NCBI GenBank assembly: GCA_025062095.1 | Contig: JANXAZ010000004.1 | Span: 1 to 64,000, forward strand | DNA length: 64,000 bases | From: Geminicoccaceae bacterium | GTDB lineage: Bacteria > Pseudomonadota > Alphaproteobacteria > Geminicoccales > Geminicoccaceae | Reading direction: 5' to 3' | Shown: piece after piece, positions 63,513 to 64,000 of the stretch | Position numbering within the stretch: the first letter of the stretch is position 1 | How the letters are laid out: every line of letters starts with the position of its first letter | Position numbers and translations under genes: made by a program | Notes under the pieces: generated by a model | The model's database searches: none | Told to the model about the DNA's origin: nothing | The model's input: the letters and a program-made list of their open reading frames with translations, nothing else

Positions 63513-64000
63513 GGTCGTCGAACATCGCCGACGCGAGCCGTCCGGTGCTCGAGTTGTAGCGCGAGGTGTGATAGCTCGCGAACACCAGCCGCCCGTCCGG
63601 CAGCTCGTCGCGCCGACCGTGGGCGAACGGGCGCAAAGGCAGTCTCAGAGCGCGAAAGATCGCTTCGTGGGCGATCCGACCGAGTGCCAGGATCACCCCG
63701 GGCCGGGGCTCGACTTGGAGATCCGCCGCCAAGAACGGGCGACAGGCGACGAGTTCGGATCGGAGCGGACGGTTGGCGGGCGGGACGCAGCGCAGGGCGT
63801 TGGCGATCCGGCAATCGAGGAGCTCGAGACCGTCGCTCGGCCGCGCCGCATCCTGCCGGCGGGCCAGACCATGGCGCAGAAGCGCGGCGCGAAGGACGTC
63901 ACCCGCGCGGTCGCCGGTGAACGGCAGCCCGGTGCGGTTGGCCCCGGCTCGACCCGGGGCCAGGCCGACGATCAACAGGCCGGCGTCCTCCGGCCCGAAG
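63445..64000 (-). CDS. Uracil-DNA glycosylase family 5, partial (start lies beyond window)
   Basis: This is the C-terminal 185 or so residues of a type 5 (UdgB-like) uracil-DNA glycosylase. LLIVGLAPGRAGANRTGLPFTGDRAGD contains the family active-site region (motif A GLAPGxxGANRTG), with NALRCVPPANRP (4Fe-4S-type Cys spacing nearby), ILALGRIAHEAI and ASYHTSRYNSSTGRL (motif B). It excises uracil and related bases. The frame continues past base 64000. The stop overlaps the convergent hydrolase by 68 nt. Confidence 0.9.
   Translation of the reverse strand, partial: FGPEDAGLLIVGLAPGRAGANRTGLPFTGDRAGDVLRAALLRHGLARRQDAARPSDGLELLDCRIANALRCVPPANRPLRSELVACRPFLAADLQVEPRPGVILALGRIAHEAIFRALRLPLRPFAHGRRDELPDGRLVFASYHTSRYNSSTGRLASAMFDDLIGEVARALRVWRSSRAVRSFR

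Noticed and set aside
1-64000. CRISPR arrays, insertion sequences, integrases, phage genes, toxin-antitoxin pairs or restriction systems.
   Set aside because: No regular short repeats, terminal inverted repeats flanking a transposase, or protein motifs of these classes were seen in any frame.

Overview
The window is 64 kb of GC-rich (about two thirds G+C by eye), densely packed bacterial chromosome. Family content and gene order point to an alphaproteobacterium, probably near Rhodospirillales/Geminicoccales; that rank is inference. The main markers are a class I lysyl-tRNA synthetase, a trpGDC-moaC-moeA-lexA block with an alphaproteobacterial SOS box (GTTC-N7-GTTC), a bamE / cytochrome bc1 chaperone / DUF177-plsX-fabH-ihfA-merR block, a slt-dapA-smpB block, and a K+-independent type proton pyrophosphatase. 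Two tRNA genes are present (Gly-GCC and Pro-GGG). I see no rRNA, CRISPR array, insertion sequence, integrase or prophage gene, so this reads as ordinary core chromosome rather than a genomic island.

Layout. 1-6.9 kb: end of a glycerol kinase, an EEP-fold nuclease/phosphatase, a stress-type membrane protein, uronate dehydrogenase, accA, a TVP38-type membrane protein coupled to a flavin disulfide reductase, and a YbaK/ProX deacylase. 6.9-13.2 kb: tRNA-Gly, then leftward purH, rsmB, lysK, a gamma-carbonic-anhydrase-like protein and argC. 13.3-18.4 kb: a DNA-repair run (ligase-associated helicase, PdeM nuclease, photolyase) and a small secreted Cys-rich protein. 18.4-25.1 kb: a D-cysteine desulfhydrase-like enzyme, SufE, a diguanylate cyclase, an inositol monophosphatase, a RecD-like helicase and a glycerophosphodiesterase. 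25.1-30.1 kb: lexA and the moeA-moaC-trpCDG operon. 30.2-34.2 kb: a divergent polysaccharide deacetylase, glyA, a SEL1 protein and an RraA-like protein.

34.4-39.9 kb is a partial type II secretion operon (gspC-like, G, H, I, J, K, L, M) ending in an overlapping ManC-type cupin; gspD, gspE and gspF are not here. 40-43 kb carries an SDR, a small cytochrome c, an orphan TAXI binding protein and a SEL1-like protein. 43-47.1 kb is a complete manganese-type ABC importer followed by its MntR repressor. 47.2-53.4 kb has malonyl-CoA decarboxylase, tRNA-Pro and the leftward phospholipid/fatty-acid block plus divergent bamE. 53.5-60.6 kb has hppA, a threonine dehydratase-like enzyme, slt, dapA and smpB. 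60.6-64 kb has the flagellar stator genes motA/motB, a lysophospholipase-like hydrolase and a truncated family 5 uracil-DNA glycosylase.

Genes are packed with many 4-nt ATGA/GTGA stop-start overlaps, implying translational coupling. I found no convincing new defence or mobile system. The best leads are the gspI start (apparently ATT), a motB frame that lacks a sensible stop, the probable C-terminal frameshift in the glycerol kinase, the split T2SS operon, and a strong excess of the octamer GCGATCGC.
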